64,000 bases of DNA, taken from the NCBI RefSeq assembly GCF_025264625.1, contig NZ_CP093313.1, positions 5,456,001 through 5,520,000 on the forward strand, given 5' to 3'. Under the pieces are notes generated by a model. It was not told where the DNA came from. It ran no database searches and was given only the letters and a program-made list of their open reading frames with translations. Below, one piece after another: positions 34,102-43,243 of this stretch (position 1 is the first letter of the stretch; each line of letters opens with the position of its first letter). The DNA comes from Occallatibacter riparius. GTDB lineage: Bacteria; Acidobacteriota; Terriglobia; Terriglobales; Acidobacteriaceae. Made by a program: the position numbers and the translations under genes.

Positions 34102-35459
34102 GTACAACTGCACGCAAGCTGTTTGGTACGGATGGAATTCGCGGTATCGCGGGAGAAGCGCCGCTGGACGCAAAGACAATCTTCGCCACAGGGCTGGCGC
34201 TGGGCCATTCGGTCTCAAGCATCGCCGCGGAACGGCGCGTCATCCTGGGCCGCGATACGCGCGAGTCAAGCCCGTGGATTGCGGCTACGCTTGCTGCCGG
34301 CCTGCGCGAAGCGGGCGTCGCAGTGGAGAGTGCGGGAGTCATCACCACGCCCGCTGTCGCCTTCCTCGCGCGCACACACGGATACGCTGCCGGGGTCGTC
34401 ATTTCGGCATCACACAATCCCTGGCGCGATAACGGCATCAAGCTCTTCGGCGCCAACGGATACAAACTGCCTGACTCCGTCGAACTCATGATGGAAGATG
34501 AGATTCTGCGGCACGCGAACCTGGCCACTGCGCCCGATCCCGCAACGCTTCCAACGATTGCAGACAACGAGAACCTGCAGCAGGACTACATAGAGTTTCT
34601 TATCCAGTGCGTGCCGGGGCTAAACCTCGACGGCCTGAAGATTGTTGCTGACTGCGCGAATGGCGCGGCCGCTGCTGTTGCTCCAGAACTGTTCCACCGC
34701 CTCGGCGGCGAAGTTACGCTGCTGAACATTTCTCCCGACGGCCGCAATATCAATGCGGGCTGCGGCGCGCTTCATCCTGAATGGGTTGCAGCGGAAGTGC
34801 AGAAGCGAGGCGCCGACGTTGGCGTGACCTTCGACGGCGATGCTGATCGCTGCATGCTTGCAGGGCCGCGCGGAAACGTGATCAACGGCGACGCCATTCT
34901 GCTGATGGCTGCCCGCGATTTGAAAGCCAGGGGCATGCTGACGGGTGACGTTGCGGTGGCAACGACGATGTCGAACATGGGACTTGAGGCGGCGCTCAAG
35001 CGCTCCGGCATCGGCATGATGCGCGCTCCAGTGGGCGATCGCTACGTGCTCGAAATGATGCAGCAGCACGACGCTGCGCTTGGCGGCGAGCAGTCCGGCC
35101 ACATCCTCTTCCCTCACCTGGCAACCACCGGCGACGGCCTGCTCACCGCACTAGTGGTGCTCGACTTGGTTGCACGCTCCGGCAAAAGTGTCGACGAACT
35201 CACCGCGGATCTTAAGGTCTTTCCGCAGGTGATCGTCAATGTAAAGGTCCGAGAGAAGAAGCCGCTTGAATCGATCCCTGTTGTGGCCGCGCGCATCAAA
35301 GCCGCCGAGCAGGAGCTGAAGGATTCAGGCCGCGTGGTGATTCGCTACTCGGGCACAGAAGCGCTGGCACGCGTGATGATCGAAGCCGAAGATGAAGGCG
35401 CGATGCGCCGGCATGCGGATGCGATCGCTGACGCGATTCGGGAAGAGCTGGGAATCTAA
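34098..35459 (+). CDS. glmM: Phosphoglucosamine mutase
   Basis: 453 residues. GlmM interconverts glucosamine-6-phosphate and glucosamine-1-phosphate for UDP-GlcNAc and peptidoglycan synthesis. The N-terminal LFGTDGIRG, the phospho-Ser loop ISASHNPWRDNGIKLFG (Ser near 102), metal loop FDGDADR and the phosphate-binding RYSGTEALARVM are intact. Length is typical (about 445-455). The ATG overlaps the xseA stop. Its 3' end overlaps the convergent aldo/keto reductase gene by four bases. Confidence 0.97.
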   Translation: MSTTARKLFGTDGIRGIAGEAPLDAKTIFATGLALGHSVSSIAAERRVILGRDTRESSPWIAATLAAGLREAGVAVESAGVITTPAVAFLARTHGYAAGVVISASHNPWRDNGIKLFGANGYKLPDSVELMMEDEILRHANLATAPDPATLPTIADNENLQQDYIEFLIQCVPGLNLDGLKIVADCANGAAAAVAPELFHRLGGEVTLLNISPDGRNINAGCGALHPEWVAAEVQKRGADVGVTFDGDADRCMLAGPRGNVINGDAILLMAARDLKARGMLTGDVAVATTMSNMGLEAALKRSGIGMMRAPVGDRYVLEMMQQHDAALGGEQSGHILFPHLATTGDGLLTALVVLDLVARSGKSVDELTADLKVFPQVIVNVKVREKKPLESIPVVAARIKAAEQELKDSGRVVIRYSGTEALARVMIEAEDEGAMRRHADAIADAIREELGI

Positions 35460-36340
35460 CCCCGCAGGCTCTTCGCGTCGTGTGCAACAGAGGCTAACTC
35501 GTCATATACATTCTGTGGCAGTTGAAGACTCGCTGCCGCGATGTTCTCCTCAACGTGCGCGATCTTCGAAGTGCCGGGAATCGGCAGCATGTTCTTCGCG
35601 CGCTTCAACAGCCAGGCGAGGCCCACCTGCATCGGCGTTGCATTCAAGGCCCGTGCCGCCTTGTCCAGTGCGTCGTTTGCAAACCGCACTTGCCCAAGCG
35701 GCGCCCAAGGCATGAAGCCTATGTTGTGCTGTTCGCAATAATCGACAACAAAGTCCCACTCGCGATCGGCAAAGCTGTAGCGGTTCTGCACGCTGGCGAT
35801 GGGTACGATGCGCCGCGCACGCTCGATGTATTCGAGCGCAACGTTCGAGAGCGCGACGTGCCGGATCTTTCCCTCTTCGCGCAACCGGGCGAGAGTCTCC
35901 ATCGATGCATCGAACGACACGGCCGGATCGGGAATATGAAGCTGATACACATCGATGCGCTCGAGTCGCAGGCACTTGAGGCTTCCTTCAAGAGCCTTCT
36001 GCAGATGCGCAGGACTGGCGTTGTGTCCCCATTGCCCCGGCCCAAAACGCTCCCATCCTGCCTTCGTCGCAATCACGATCCCGGCAGGATACGGGTGCAG
36101 CGCTTCAGCGATCAACTCCTCTGAGACGTACGGGCCGTATGAGTCGGCCGTATCAATGAGGTTGACGCCTAGCTCGACAGCCCGGCGCAGCGTGGCAAGC
36201 ACCGCGGCCTTGTCTTCCGGCGGACCCCAGACACCTTTGCCAACGATGCGCATGGCGCCATAGCCAAGGCGATTGACGACCAGATCGCCGCCCAGCTGAA
36301 ACGTTCCGGCAGCTGCAGCATTGGTTTGCAGAACACTCAT
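35456..36340 (-). CDS. Aldo/keto reductase family oxidoreductase
   Basis: 294 residues, TIM-barrel NADPH-dependent reductase. The catalytic Asp-Tyr part reads NLIDTADSYGPYVSE (about residues 55-69), the Lys is in IVIATKAG (about 85-92), and the His-containing QLHIPDP is near 130. The phosphate-binding tail PIPGTSKIAHVEENI is intact. It is like the YdbC/PLR-type group. Natural substrate unknown. The ATG at 36340 has GGAG six bases upstream, and an ATG twelve bases earlier lacks one. The 3' end overlaps glmM tail to tail. Confidence 0.9.
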   Translation of the reverse strand: MSVLQTNAAAAGTFQLGGDLVVNRLGYGAMRIVGKGVWGPPEDKAAVLATLRRAVELGVNLIDTADSYGPYVSEELIAEALHPYPAGIVIATKAGWERFGPGQWGHNASPAHLQKALEGSLKCLRLERIDVYQLHIPDPAVSFDASMETLARLREEGKIRHVALSNVALEYIERARRIVPIASVQNRYSFADREWDFVVDYCEQHNIGFMPWAPLGQVRFANDALDKAARALNATPMQVGLAWLLKRAKNMLPIPGTSKIAHVEENIAAASLQLPQNVYDELASVAHDAKSLRG

Positions 36341-36404
36341 GCGGATCTCCATGAATCGAACGAAATGATCGGCCTGAACTCGGGCCCGGAATCAGATGCA
36401 GAAA

Positions 36405-39101
36405 TCAAAGGTCGCGCCAGTTGGGACCGAAACCGAGATCCGCAACCAGCGGCACGTTGAGTTTCACCACGCCTTCCATCTCCGCGCGGACAAGCTCTTC
36501 GACTTCTTCCTTCTCGTCGGCAGGAACTTCGAAGAGAAGTTCGTCGTGCACCTGCAGCACCATGCGCGTCTTCAGCTTGCGGTCGGTGATCTTCGCATCA
36601 AGCGCGATCATGGCCAGTTTGATCAGGTCCGCGGCGGTGCCCTGGAGCGGCGTGTTGACCGCGGTGCGTTCTGCAAAGCCGCGCTGATTGGGATTGCGAC
36701 TCTCGATGTCAGGAATGGGACGCACACGCCCGAAGAGCGTGCGCACGCTGCCTGTGCGGCGAGTCTCCGCAAGCGTCTTTTCAATAAAGGCCTGTACGCC
36801 CTGGTAGCGCGCAAAATAGCGTTCGATGTAAGCGCGCGCCTCGGCTTGAGCAATGCCGAGTTGGGCAGCCAGTCCAAACGGGGAGATGCCGTAGACAATG
36901 CCGAAATTCACAGCCTTGGCACGGGCGCGTGTCTCCTTGTCCATCGATTCAACCGGAACGCCAAAGACTTCGCTCGCCGTGAGAGTGTGAATGTCTTCCC
37001 CAGTCTGGTAGGCACGCACCAGCAGCGGATCGTTGCTGAAGTGTGCCAGCAGGCGCAGTTCTATCTGCGAATAGTCCGCCGAGAGAAGCTCCGAGCCTGG
37101 CGCCGCGGTAAATGCCGCACGGATCTCGCGACCCAGCTCCGTACGAATAGGAATGTTCTGCAGGTTCGGATTGATGGACGACAACCGGCCGGTGGATGTT
37201 GCCGCGGCTTGGAACGTGGTGTGCACGCGCGAGTCAGCATCGGCCATCAGCGGCAACTGGTCGATGTAGGTCGACTTGAGCTTTGATACGTGGCGATACT
37301 CGAGCACGAGGCGCGGTACTTCGTGCTTCTCCGCCAGTTGCTCCAGCACATCCTGCGCGGTCGAAATCGTCTTGCCCTTGCCGTACTTCACCGGCGCGGG
37401 CAGGCCCATGTGCGTAAAGAGCACCACGCCAAGTTGCTTGGGCGAATTGATATTGAATCGCTGCCCAGCAAGTTCGTAGATGCGCTCACCAAGGCGCTCG
37501 ATCTCGGCGCCGAAGCGCGTGGATAGCGTGCTGAGCACCCGTTTGTCGATGCGCACTCCGGCCTCTTCCATGCGATACAACACCGGCGCGAGCGGCAGAT
37601 CGATCGTGTCGTAAACCTTGGCCACATCAGACTCTTCGGCATGCGTACGCAACGCGGGGGCAAGCGCATTCACGATTGCCGCCGCCGACGTGAGCGATGC
37701 CGGTGGGGCGTGTCCATTGCGAGCCGCGACATCTGCAAGCGATTGCGTTGTGTGCGTGGGGTTCAACGCATAGGAGAGCAGCATTACATCGTCTATCGCG
37801 CCGTGAAGCTTAGCACCCTGCGGACGCAGTGCGTGCATCGCGGCTTTCATATCATGCACACGCTTCGGAACCTGCGAGTCTCCAAGAAGGCTGCGAAGTT
37901 CGTCGTTAAGTTGAAGCGCGAGCGCCACGCCGGGCTCGGCGCAGACGCCGATACTGCAATCAGCCTGCTTCTCCGCCGCTTCAGCGACATCAAGCAACGA
38001 CATCGTTGTGGGCTGGGCCGGCTCTTCGTCCGACTCGGCAGCAGGCGCGGGCTGTGCTGCATCCATCGCGAAAGCGAACCCGCTCGCACGCGCCGTGCTG
38101 AAGAATGCGGCCCGCTGCTCTGCGGTGGGACTCTCGATAAGCTCGAACTTGACGGCGCTTTCAGCTGGAGCAAGTTCCTTGAGCCATGACGTAAACTCGA
38201 GCTCCGTAAACAGCTCGCGGCAGCCTTCGAGATCGGGCTCCTGCGTCACCATCGCAGTAAGATCCAGCTGCAGCGGAACATTGCAGTCGATGGTCACGAG
38301 TTCCTTCGAAAGCAGAACGGCGTCGCGATTGTGCTGTAACGATTCGCGATAGGTCTTGCGCTTGACCTCCTCGGCACGATCGAGAACGGCTTCGAGGCTG
38401 CCAAATTCCTTAATGAGATCGACGCTGCCCTTGTCGCCGATGCCGGGCGCGCCGGGGATGTTGTCGATGGTGTCGCCGCGTAGAGCCATCACGTCGATCA
38501 CCTTGGAGGGCGGCACGCCGAGGACTTCCTCCACCTTCGCGGCATCGAGAACGAGATTGTCCTTTTGGGGATTGAGGACCTTCACGCGCTCGTTGACGAG
38601 CTGCATCATATCCTTGTCGCCGGAGACGATGTAGACATCGTGTCCCTGCTCGGCGGCCCGGCACGAAAGCGTGCCGATCACGTCATCGGCCTCAAATCCC
38701 TCAGCTTCAAGGATCGGAATGCGGAACACCTCAAGCGAGCGGCGAATGAATGGTATCTGCCGGACGAGGTCTTCGGGCATCGCTTCGCGCTTGGCCTTGT
38801 AGCCCTCGTAGCCAACCTCTTCGAAGCATTGCGTCTTCGAGTTCCACTTGCGCAGCGAGCCAATCTCTTTGGCGCGATCGTCGCGAAACACTTTTCCGCT
38901 TACATCGAAGACCGCTGCAAAGTAGTGCGGGGAAAAATCCTGGCGGAGCTTCCTGATCATGTTCACGAACACGTAGGTCGCGGCGGTGGGCAGCCCGGAG
39001 CGCGTGGACATGGGCCGCGAGCGCTGCATGGCGTGATACGCGCGGAAGATGAAATTCATTGTGTCGAGGAGGAAGACGGGAGGCTTAGCTTGATCAGGCA
39101 C
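36405..39101 (-). CDS. polA: DNA polymerase I
   Basis: 898 residues. The 5' nuclease domain (about 1-300) has VSGDKDMMQL and the GAPGIGDKG loop. The polymerase domain (about 490-898) has DYSQIELRLLAHFSND, KAVNFGIVYGISPFG and VLQVHDELLFEVP. The 3'-5' exonuclease region (about 310-480) lacks the metal ligands: the first motif reads AFAMDA instead of a DxE pattern, so proofreading is probably absent, as in Taq and Bacillus Pol I. GTG start with no Shine-Dalgarno. TAAACT stands six bases upstream, suggesting a leaderless message. Confidence 0.95.
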   Translation of the reverse strand: MPDQAKPPVFLLDTMNFIFRAYHAMQRSRPMSTRSGLPTAATYVFVNMIRKLRQDFSPHYFAAVFDVSGKVFRDDRAKEIGSLRKWNSKTQCFEEVGYEGYKAKREAMPEDLVRQIPFIRRSLEVFRIPILEAEGFEADDVIGTLSCRAAEQGHDVYIVSGDKDMMQLVNERVKVLNPQKDNLVLDAAKVEEVLGVPPSKVIDVMALRGDTIDNIPGAPGIGDKGSVDLIKEFGSLEAVLDRAEEVKRKTYRESLQHNRDAVLLSKELVTIDCNVPLQLDLTAMVTQEPDLEGCRELFTELEFTSWLKELAPAESAVKFELIESPTAEQRAAFFSTARASGFAFAMDAAQPAPAAESDEEPAQPTTMSLLDVAEAAEKQADCSIGVCAEPGVALALQLNDELRSLLGDSQVPKRVHDMKAAMHALRPQGAKLHGAIDDVMLLSYALNPTHTTQSLADVAARNGHAPPASLTSAAAIVNALAPALRTHAEESDVAKVYDTIDLPLAPVLYRMEEAGVRIDKRVLSTLSTRFGAEIERLGERIYELAGQRFNINSPKQLGVVLFTHMGLPAPVKYGKGKTISTAQDVLEQLAEKHEVPRLVLEYRHVSKLKSTYIDQLPLMADADSRVHTTFQAAATSTGRLSSINPNLQNIPIRTELGREIRAAFTAAPGSELLSADYSQIELRLLAHFSNDPLLVRAYQTGEDIHTLTASEVFGVPVESMDKETRARAKAVNFGIVYGISPFGLAAQLGIAQAEARAYIERYFARYQGVQAFIEKTLAETRRTGSVRTLFGRVRPIPDIESRNPNQRGFAERTAVNTPLQGTAADLIKLAMIALDAKITDRKLKTRMVLQVHDELLFEVPADEKEEVEELVRAEMEGVVKLNVPLVADLGFGPNWRDL

Positions 39102-39107
39102 GGATTG

Positions 39108-39113
39108 AGTTTA
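39108..39113 (-). promoter_or_regulatory. -10-like TAAACT six bases before polA
   Basis: Read on the minus strand, TAAACT is followed by CAATCC and the polA GTG at 39101. Same spacing as at four other genes in this window. Confidence 0.5.
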
Positions 39114-39133
39114 GCAGTGGACCCCGCTGCCGA

Positions 39134-40222
39134 TCAGGCAATGAACATGCAGTCGCCGTAGCTGAAGAAGCGATAGCGATTCTCGACAGCATGCTTATAC
39201 GCGGCCAGCACGCGTTCGCGGCCGGCGAAGGCGCTCACTAGCATGAGCAGGCTCGATTGCGGCAAATGGAAATTCGTGAGCAGTCCCTGCACCAGGAGAA
39301 ACTGGTAGCCGGGCGAAATGAAGATTTCGGTTGTGCCGGAGTGGGGTTGGAGAGGCGCCCCGGCGGCCTCGCGCGCACAGTGTTCCAAGGTGCGCACCAC
39401 CGTGGTGCCCACGGCGACTATGCGGCGTCCTTCCAAAACGGCGCGATTCACTGCATCGGCTGCAGCCGCGCTGAGCGTGTACCGCTCCTGATGCAGGTGG
39501 ACTTCATCTACGCGATCCACACGCAAGGGTGCAAACGTGCCCAAGCCCACATGCAGCGTAACGCGTGCAATCTCGACGCCGCTCGCCTTCAGCGCATCCA
39601 GAATCTGCGGAGTGAAATGCAAACCGGCCGTCGGCGCCGCCACAGAGCCTCGCTCCTGCGAGTAGACCGTCTGGTAGCGCTCGCGATCGGCAACTGCATC
39701 GTCGCGATGGATGTAAGGCGGCAGCGGAATGTGACCGATGCGCTCAAGCGCGGCATAGAAGTCATCCACAGGCTCGAACTGAAGAAGGCGATCGCCGAAC
39801 TCGCCGCGCTCCAGAACCTCAGCCTTCAGTTCAATCTCACCCGCTGCGTTGGGAAACACGAGAATTTCCCCAATGGCGACTTTGCGGCCGGGCCGGACCA
39901 GCGCGTGCCAGCGGTTGTCGCCGGCAGCCTCGGTGAGCATGACCTCAATGCGGCCAGTAGGCTGTTCCTTTTCGCGGCGAAGCGTGCGCAGCGCATAAAG
40001 CCGCGCCGGAATAACGCGGCTATCATTCAGCACCAGCAGATCGCCTGCGCGCAACTGCGACGGCAAGTCCGCGAACGTCGAACCGCGCACCGAGCCCGTG
40101 GCGCGATCCATCACAAGCATCCTGCTCGCCCCGCGCTCCGCCGGAGGCTGCTGTGCAATCAAGTCCTCAGGCAGATGAAAATCGAAATCGCTTACGAGCA
40201 GATCGCGGTTCTGTTCGCTCAT
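39134..40222 (-). CDS. queA: tRNA ribosyltransferase-isomerase QueA
   Basis: 362 residues. QueA transfers and isomerises the ribosyl part of S-adenosylmethionine onto preQ1 in tRNA, giving epoxyqueuosine. Family hallmarks: FDFHLPEDLIAQQP at the start, RGASRMLV, LVLNDSRVIPARLY, the AAPTAGLHFT motif near 200, and the C-terminal TNFHLPQSSLLMLVSAFAG. Length matches. Its ATG overlaps the stop of the upstream acyltransferase gene, so both belong to one transcript. The other queuosine genes are not in the window. Confidence 0.97.
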   Translation of the reverse strand: MSEQNRDLLVSDFDFHLPEDLIAQQPPAERGASRMLVMDRATGSVRGSTFADLPSQLRAGDLLVLNDSRVIPARLYALRTLRREKEQPTGRIEVMLTEAAGDNRWHALVRPGRKVAIGEILVFPNAAGEIELKAEVLERGEFGDRLLQFEPVDDFYAALERIGHIPLPPYIHRDDAVADRERYQTVYSQERGSVAAPTAGLHFTPQILDALKASGVEIARVTLHVGLGTFAPLRVDRVDEVHLHQERYTLSAAAADAVNRAVLEGRRIVAVGTTVVRTLEHCAREAAGAPLQPHSGTTEIFISPGYQFLLVQGLLTNFHLPQSSLLMLVSAFAGRERVLAAYKHAVENRYRFFSYGDCMFIA

Positions 40223-40914
40223 GACGACACCTGGCCAAGGTGCTGGAGCGCCAGCACGCGAGCGCGCTCAATTGCGGCGGTGAGTTCCTGCCGTTTCGGC
40301 TCCAGTTGATCGGCTGCGATGTCCGCAGGAACCGTAACGCCCTTCGCCCAGCTGACGATGATGCGCGTAAACGGGCGCGGCACCAAAAAGCGGTCCCACG
40401 AATTCATGGCCCACGCGCGCTCGGGCTGCAGGTGAAACACATCGATCGGAACGCCGGTCAGTTGCGCGAGCTTGATCGGCCCCATCTTGGTTTCGTAGAT
40501 GGGTCCGCGCGGGCCGTCGGCGGTGAAGATTGCGGTGCGGCCGTTTTCAATAATGCGCTTGAGGCCCATCAGTCCTTCGCGCCCTGCACGCGAGCTCGAA
40601 CCGCGCACGGCATCGAATCCAAACAGGCGCAGGATCCGCGTTATCAGCTCGCCATCGAAGCTGCGGCTTATGAGGATGATGGCGCGGCTCCAGCGGAAGT
40701 AGAAGGTGCAGGGCAAGACGCACTGGTGCCAGAAACAGTAAATCTGCGGCGGCACCTTTTGACCCGGCGGGATCGGCGCAGCGCCATCTTCCGCGATGAG
40801 CTCGAAGCGCCATGTTAGTCCAACGATCCACAGCAGCGCCCACATAATGCGCGGCACCACGGCCAGCACAATGCGCTGCGTGAAGGTGAACCTTGGACTC
40901 TCTTGCTCGGGCAC
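40219..40914 (-). CDS. DUF374 lysophospholipid acyltransferase-like protein
   Basis: 231 residues of the DUF374 branch of the acyltransferase superfamily (LpxL/PlsC-like fold), which transfers fatty acyl chains in membrane or lipid A synthesis. The catalytic His is in YCFWHQCVLP (about residues 62-71), and the later DGPRGPIYETKMG and GVPIDVF phrases match the family. One N-terminal hydrophobic segment. GTG start with no Shine-Dalgarno and TAAAAT six bases upstream. It leads queA by a four-base overlap. Confidence 0.85.
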   Translation of the reverse strand: MPEQESPRFTFTQRIVLAVVPRIMWALLWIVGLTWRFELIAEDGAAPIPPGQKVPPQIYCFWHQCVLPCTFYFRWSRAIILISRSFDGELITRILRLFGFDAVRGSSSRAGREGLMGLKRIIENGRTAIFTADGPRGPIYETKMGPIKLAQLTGVPIDVFHLQPERAWAMNSWDRFLVPRPFTRIIVSWAKGVTVPADIAADQLEPKRQELTAAIERARVLALQHLGQVSS

Positions 40915-40920
40915 TCTTCG

Positions 40921-40926
40921 ATTTTA
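40921..40926 (-). promoter_or_regulatory. -10-like TAAAAT six bases before the DUF374 gene
   Basis: On the minus strand TAAAAT is followed by CGAAGA and the GTG at 40914. This is the closest to the sigma-70 -10 consensus (TATAAT) among the six-base cases. Confidence 0.55.
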
Positions 40927-40941
40927 GCTGTCGAGCCGCGG

Positions 40942-42186
40942 TCAGCTATAGCGCAGCCACCGCACAAGCTCCGGAAGCGTTGCCCGCTTACCATACATCA
41001 GAATGCCAACGCGATAGAGCCGCGCTGATACCCATAGCACCAGCCATACGCTGAGAGCCATAAGCCCGATGGAGACGCCGAACTGCCATGCTGGTGGCAT
41101 TTCCGAGCCCATGCGCAACATCATAATGATGGGGGCGGTAGCCGGGAACAGCGAAGCCAGAACAGACCAGATGGAATTGGGATCGTTGATCACCAGCCAG
41201 ATGAGTGAGAAGCTCAGCCACATTGGCAATGCGGCTAACGGTGTATACATTTGCAGTTCCTGCTCGGTCTCGCAGGAGGAGGCCAGTCCTGCGAACAGCG
41301 AGGCATAGAGCAGGTACCCCAACAGGAAGTAGACAATAAACAGGGTGGCCTCAGTCACCGACAAGTGAACCGTGAGTTGGCCTGAAACCATCGCACGAGC
41401 AGTCACAACCGATAGGATGGCCGCTCCTGCCACGACCCAGATGGCAATCTGCGTCAGTCCAACGGCACCCACGCCAATGAGCTTGCCGGCAAGGAGATCG
41501 CTGGGCCTGGCGGTCGCAAGCATCACCTCAAAGATGCGCGAGGTCTTCTCCTGGATTATCGATCTGGCCACATTCATTCCGTAGATCATGGTGGTCATGG
41601 AGAGCAGAAGAGCCATGATGTAGCCCTTCAGGTAGGCAATCATCCCGCTGCTCTTCACTTCCCTGCCTTGCTTATCGACCTGAAGAGTCTCCACGGAGAC
41701 ATCTTTCAGTAACACGTCAATCTCAGACCGGTTCATGCCGCGAGCTGCCAGACGCTGAAGCGCGAGAGCATGATTCAGCGCAGCCGACAGGCGGCTGGTG
41801 ATCACGATGTCCCCAGAGGACTGAGAGGTATACGTGGCCTTGGTGGATCCATCGGCGGTCCCTATCCACAGCATGCCGTCCAGTTCTTTCGACTGAATCT
41901 TCTGCAGGAGCTGAGCGCGATCGGCAGGCGCGGCCGGCGCAACCACATCCGCAACGGTTTTGGCATCCTTGTCTTTCAACATCTCGTCGCGTACCGCATT
42001 GGCCAAATTCGCCGAAGGAGCAGCAATGACGATATGCTTTCCGATGCCTGAGTTCATGCCGGAAAGAATGGCGATCACAAAGATTGCGGCGAAGAGAACC
42101 GGCACCAGGATCGTCGTAATGCGGAAGGCACGGCCACGGATCTGCTCGAGGTATTCGCGCCTAGCGACGAGCATTAGATTACGCAT
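40942..42186 (-). CDS. ABC-2 exporter permease (NatB-like)
   Basis: 414 residues. One N-terminal membrane helix (about 22-42), a roughly 140-residue extracytoplasmic loop, then five or six helices from about 185 to the end, like the NatB sodium-export permease family. The open frame begins earlier, but the ATG at 42186 gives the family start MRNLMLVARREY and overlaps the ATPase stop by eight bases, so the two are coupled. It forms the exporter with the ATPase encoded upstream. The substrate is not certain. Confidence 0.88.
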   Translation of the reverse strand: MRNLMLVARREYLEQIRGRAFRITTILVPVLFAAIFVIAILSGMNSGIGKHIVIAAPSANLANAVRDEMLKDKDAKTVADVVAPAAPADRAQLLQKIQSKELDGMLWIGTADGSTKATYTSQSSGDIVITSRLSAALNHALALQRLAARGMNRSEIDVLLKDVSVETLQVDKQGREVKSSGMIAYLKGYIMALLLSMTTMIYGMNVARSIIQEKTSRIFEVMLATARPSDLLAGKLIGVGAVGLTQIAIWVVAGAAILSVVTARAMVSGQLTVHLSVTEATLFIVYFLLGYLLYASLFAGLASSCETEQELQMYTPLAALPMWLSFSLIWLVINDPNSIWSVLASLFPATAPIIMMLRMGSEMPPAWQFGVSIGLMALSVWLVLWVSARLYRVGILMYGKRATLPELVRWLRYS

Positions 42187-43081
42187 CGACTTTGCCTCCC
42201 ACCGTCTGGATGAATATCTCTTCGAGAGACGGTTCCACGAGTTCAAAACGATAGATTGTGGCCATCGATGCCGCCTCGAGCAGCAGTTTCTGCGCCTTGC
42301 CGTGAGGGTGCAGGCGGATCTCCGCATGACCGGAGAAGTTCTTGTAACCGGCGATCTCCGCGCTTTTCAGGAACGACGCATCTCCTTCGAACTCGACGAT
42401 GACTCGGTTGCGCTCATAACGTGATTTGATTTCGCGCATCTTGCCCGAGAGAACGACCTGTCCCTGGTTGATGAGGCAGATTGTGTCGCAGAGCTTCTCC
42501 ACCTGGTCCATGCGATGCGTGGAGAAGATGACCGCTTTGCCCTGATCCTTCAGCTCAATCAGGGTGCGTTCCAGCAGCGTGGCGTTCACCGGGTCGAGCC
42601 CGGAGAAAGGTTCATCCATCACGATCAGCCCGGGATCATGCATCAGCGATGAGATGAACTGGATCTTCTGCTGCATGCCCTTGGACAGCTCTTCGGTCTT
42701 CTTCTGCAGTGACTCGGCGATCTCGAGCCGGTGCGCCCAATCCGTGGCTCTCTTGCGCGCCTCGTGTGCAGTGAGCCCGTGCAGTTCGCCAAAGAAGACG
42801 AGCTGATCAAGTACCTTCATCTTCTTGTAGAGACCGCGTTCTTCTGGCAGGTATCCCACGCGCTCAAGGCTCTTGCGCTCAAAGGGCTTGCCAAAGAGAC
42901 TCACGGCGCCCGAGTCCGGCATCGTAATGCCCATCATCATGCGGATCGAGCTGGTTTTACCCGCGCCATTGGGGCCGAGCAGCCCGAACATCTGCCCGGC
43001 TTCAATGGAAAGGCTAAGGTTGTTGACTGCGATCTTGCTTTGATAGGCCTTGGTGACACCGGTAAGTTCTACGACCGACAT
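42179..43081 (-). CDS. ABC exporter ATP-binding protein (NatA-like)
   Basis: 300 residues. Walker A GPNGAGKTS, signature LSKGMQQKIQ, Walker B IVMDEPFSGLD and switch STHRMDQVE are intact. The C-terminal extension of about 80 residues is typical of NatA and related exporters. CGGAGAATTC precedes the ATG. It is the first gene of the two-gene exporter operon. NatAB in Bacillus exports sodium, but a drug or lipid exporter is equally possible here. Confidence 0.92.
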   Translation of the reverse strand: MSVVELTGVTKAYQSKIAVNNLSLSIEAGQMFGLLGPNGAGKTSSIRMMMGITMPDSGAVSLFGKPFERKSLERVGYLPEERGLYKKMKVLDQLVFFGELHGLTAHEARKRATDWAHRLEIAESLQKKTEELSKGMQQKIQFISSLMHDPGLIVMDEPFSGLDPVNATLLERTLIELKDQGKAVIFSTHRMDQVEKLCDTICLINQGQVVLSGKMREIKSRYERNRVIVEFEGDASFLKSAEIAGYKNFSGHAEIRLHPHGKAQKLLLEAASMATIYRFELVEPSLEEIFIQTVGGKVDA

Positions 43082-43243
43082 GAATTCTCCGGCACTGTTT
43101 AGCGCGAATATATGGGGGAAGCGCCTGCACAGTGTAGCAGAGGGTCAAAACCGCTGTGACCTCATGCTATCGGTACGCAAGTAATTCGCTTCGCGTTCCC
43201 AAAGATAGAACCGGATTTCACGTACGGACCCAGTAACTGTCGC

